NCBI GenBank assembly: GCA_030680355.1 | Contig: JAUXVF010000026.1 | Span: 1-64,000, forward strand | Length of the DNA: 64,000 nucleotides | Direction of reading: 5' to 3' | Source: Caulobacter sp. | Lineage (GTDB): Bacteria; Pseudomonadota; Alphaproteobacteria; Caulobacterales; Caulobacteraceae | In this document: piece by piece, positions 63,610 through 64,000 of the stretch | Layout of the letters: every line of letters starts with the position of its first letter | Position numbering within the stretch: the first letter of the stretch is position 1 | Translations under genes and position numbers: made by a program | Notes under the pieces: generated by a model | The model's input: only the letters and a program-made list of their open reading frames with translations | Told to the model about the DNA's origin: nothing | The model's database searches: none

Positions 63610-64000
63610 TCAGACGCCTGCCTGTCCAGTCCGGGGCGCATGCGGGGTCTTGTCCCAGTGGAACGGACGGTCGATCAACTGGACCAGGGCATGGGCCGCG
63701 GCGAGTGACAGAAGGGGCCAGTAGACGGGCAGGACCAGCAGGTCCCGCAGTCGCAGCGGACTGCCGGCGCGGCGCAATCCGACGATGGCCGCCAGCGCCG
63801 CGCCCGCCCAGCCCGTGGTCAGTAACAGGCCGTCCGACAGCGAAACCCAGGGGCGGCCGTCCGTCGCCAGGCCAAGCACCGTCGCGACCACCACCCAGGC
63901 GATCAGCGGTCCATGCAGGAAGGCGGCGACGATGGTCGAGCCCAGGGTGATGGCGAAGGCGGCGGCCGCGCCCATGCGCCAGTGCGGCGGGTCGCGCGAC
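63610..64000 (-). CDS. C-terminal part of a membrane glycosyltransferase (cut by window end)
   Basis: The frame is open from the right edge; about 130 C-terminal residues are seen. Membrane spans include AAFAITLGSTIVAAFLHGPL, TGWAGAALAAIVGL and LLVLPVYWPLLSLAAAHALV. The ending QLIDRPFHWDKTPHAPRTG matches the tail of processive family 2 glycosyltransferases (cellulose-synthase- or NfrB-like), where RPFHWxKTxHG-type endings are typical. The catalytic part lies outside the window, so the assignment rests on this tail only. Confidence 0.65.
   Translation of the reverse strand, partial: SRDPPHWRMGAAAAFAITLGSTIVAAFLHGPLIAWVVVATVLGLATDGRPWVSLSDGLLLTTGWAGAALAAIVGLRRAGSPLRLRDLLVLPVYWPLLSLAAAHALVQLIDRPFHWDKTPHAPRTGQAGV

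Overview
This is a GC-rich (roughly two-thirds G+C), densely packed chromosomal window from an alphaproteobacterium, most likely a member of the Caulobacteraceae (Caulobacter or Phenylobacterium type). Pointers are a complete holdfast-type polysaccharide cluster (hfsDABC and hfsEFGH equivalents), a split trp layout (trpGDC apart from trpE), an E1-beta subunit carrying its own lipoyl domain, and a GTTC-N7-GTTC type LexA box. The genus is inferred from gene content only.

Layout. 1-9.6 kb: a small PHA-system protein, gltA, gltX, divergent comEC (apparently frameshifted at its very end), lexA with its own SOS box, a small conserved ORF, and trpC-trpD-trpG. 9.6-20.9 kb: trpE behind a SurA/PpiD-type foldase, tpiA, an acetyltransferase, secG, pyrG, a second acetyltransferase, rpmF, a secreted retropepsin-like protease, a crotonase and eno. 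21-30.6 kb: a low-GC HNH-like accessory gene, ftsB, and the pyruvate dehydrogenase operon pdhA-pdhB-[two extra genes]-pdhC-lpdA, then a low-GC membrane-protein gene bracketed by a second copy of the lpdA 3' end, then gatB. 30.7-42 kb: an RcnB-like protein, a Sel1-like protein, the holdfast cluster (interrupted by a TauE/SafE permease) and tRNA-Ser(GCT). 42-50 kb: LysR/mmsA, small secreted and DNA-repair genes, an acyl-CoA ligase, TetR/TauD-type dioxygenase, and a Phd/PIN toxin-antitoxin pair. 50-57 kb: a MacAB-type efflux locus with an EF-hand protein and a two-component system. 57-64 kb: an MBL-fold hydrolase, an amino-acid permease, hrpB, two RNA methyltransferases and the C-terminal part of a membrane glycosyltransferase cut by the window edge.

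The most interesting signal that gene calling does not explain is a family of paired palindromic elements of about 100-120 bp. Each has an arm like GTGCGTCCTTCGACACG..CTGCTCAGGATGAC and an inverted partner arm. Elements lie between genes at about 185, 19493, 46086 and 61805, with a half copy at 30645. Recognisable copies are also translated in frame within the Ala/Pro linkers after the lipoyl domains of PdhB and PdhC, much like the gene-invading palindromic elements known from Rickettsia. Arm bases and tips covary between copies. Other leads are the duplicated lpdA tail around a low-GC gene (an integration scar), a holdfast kinase-like protein without its Walker A lysine, and a MacA-type adaptor with a Spy/CpxP-like insert. 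Coordinates of start codons have been trimmed where Shine-Dalgarno sequences, overlaps or family alignment argued for a different start than the longest reading frame.
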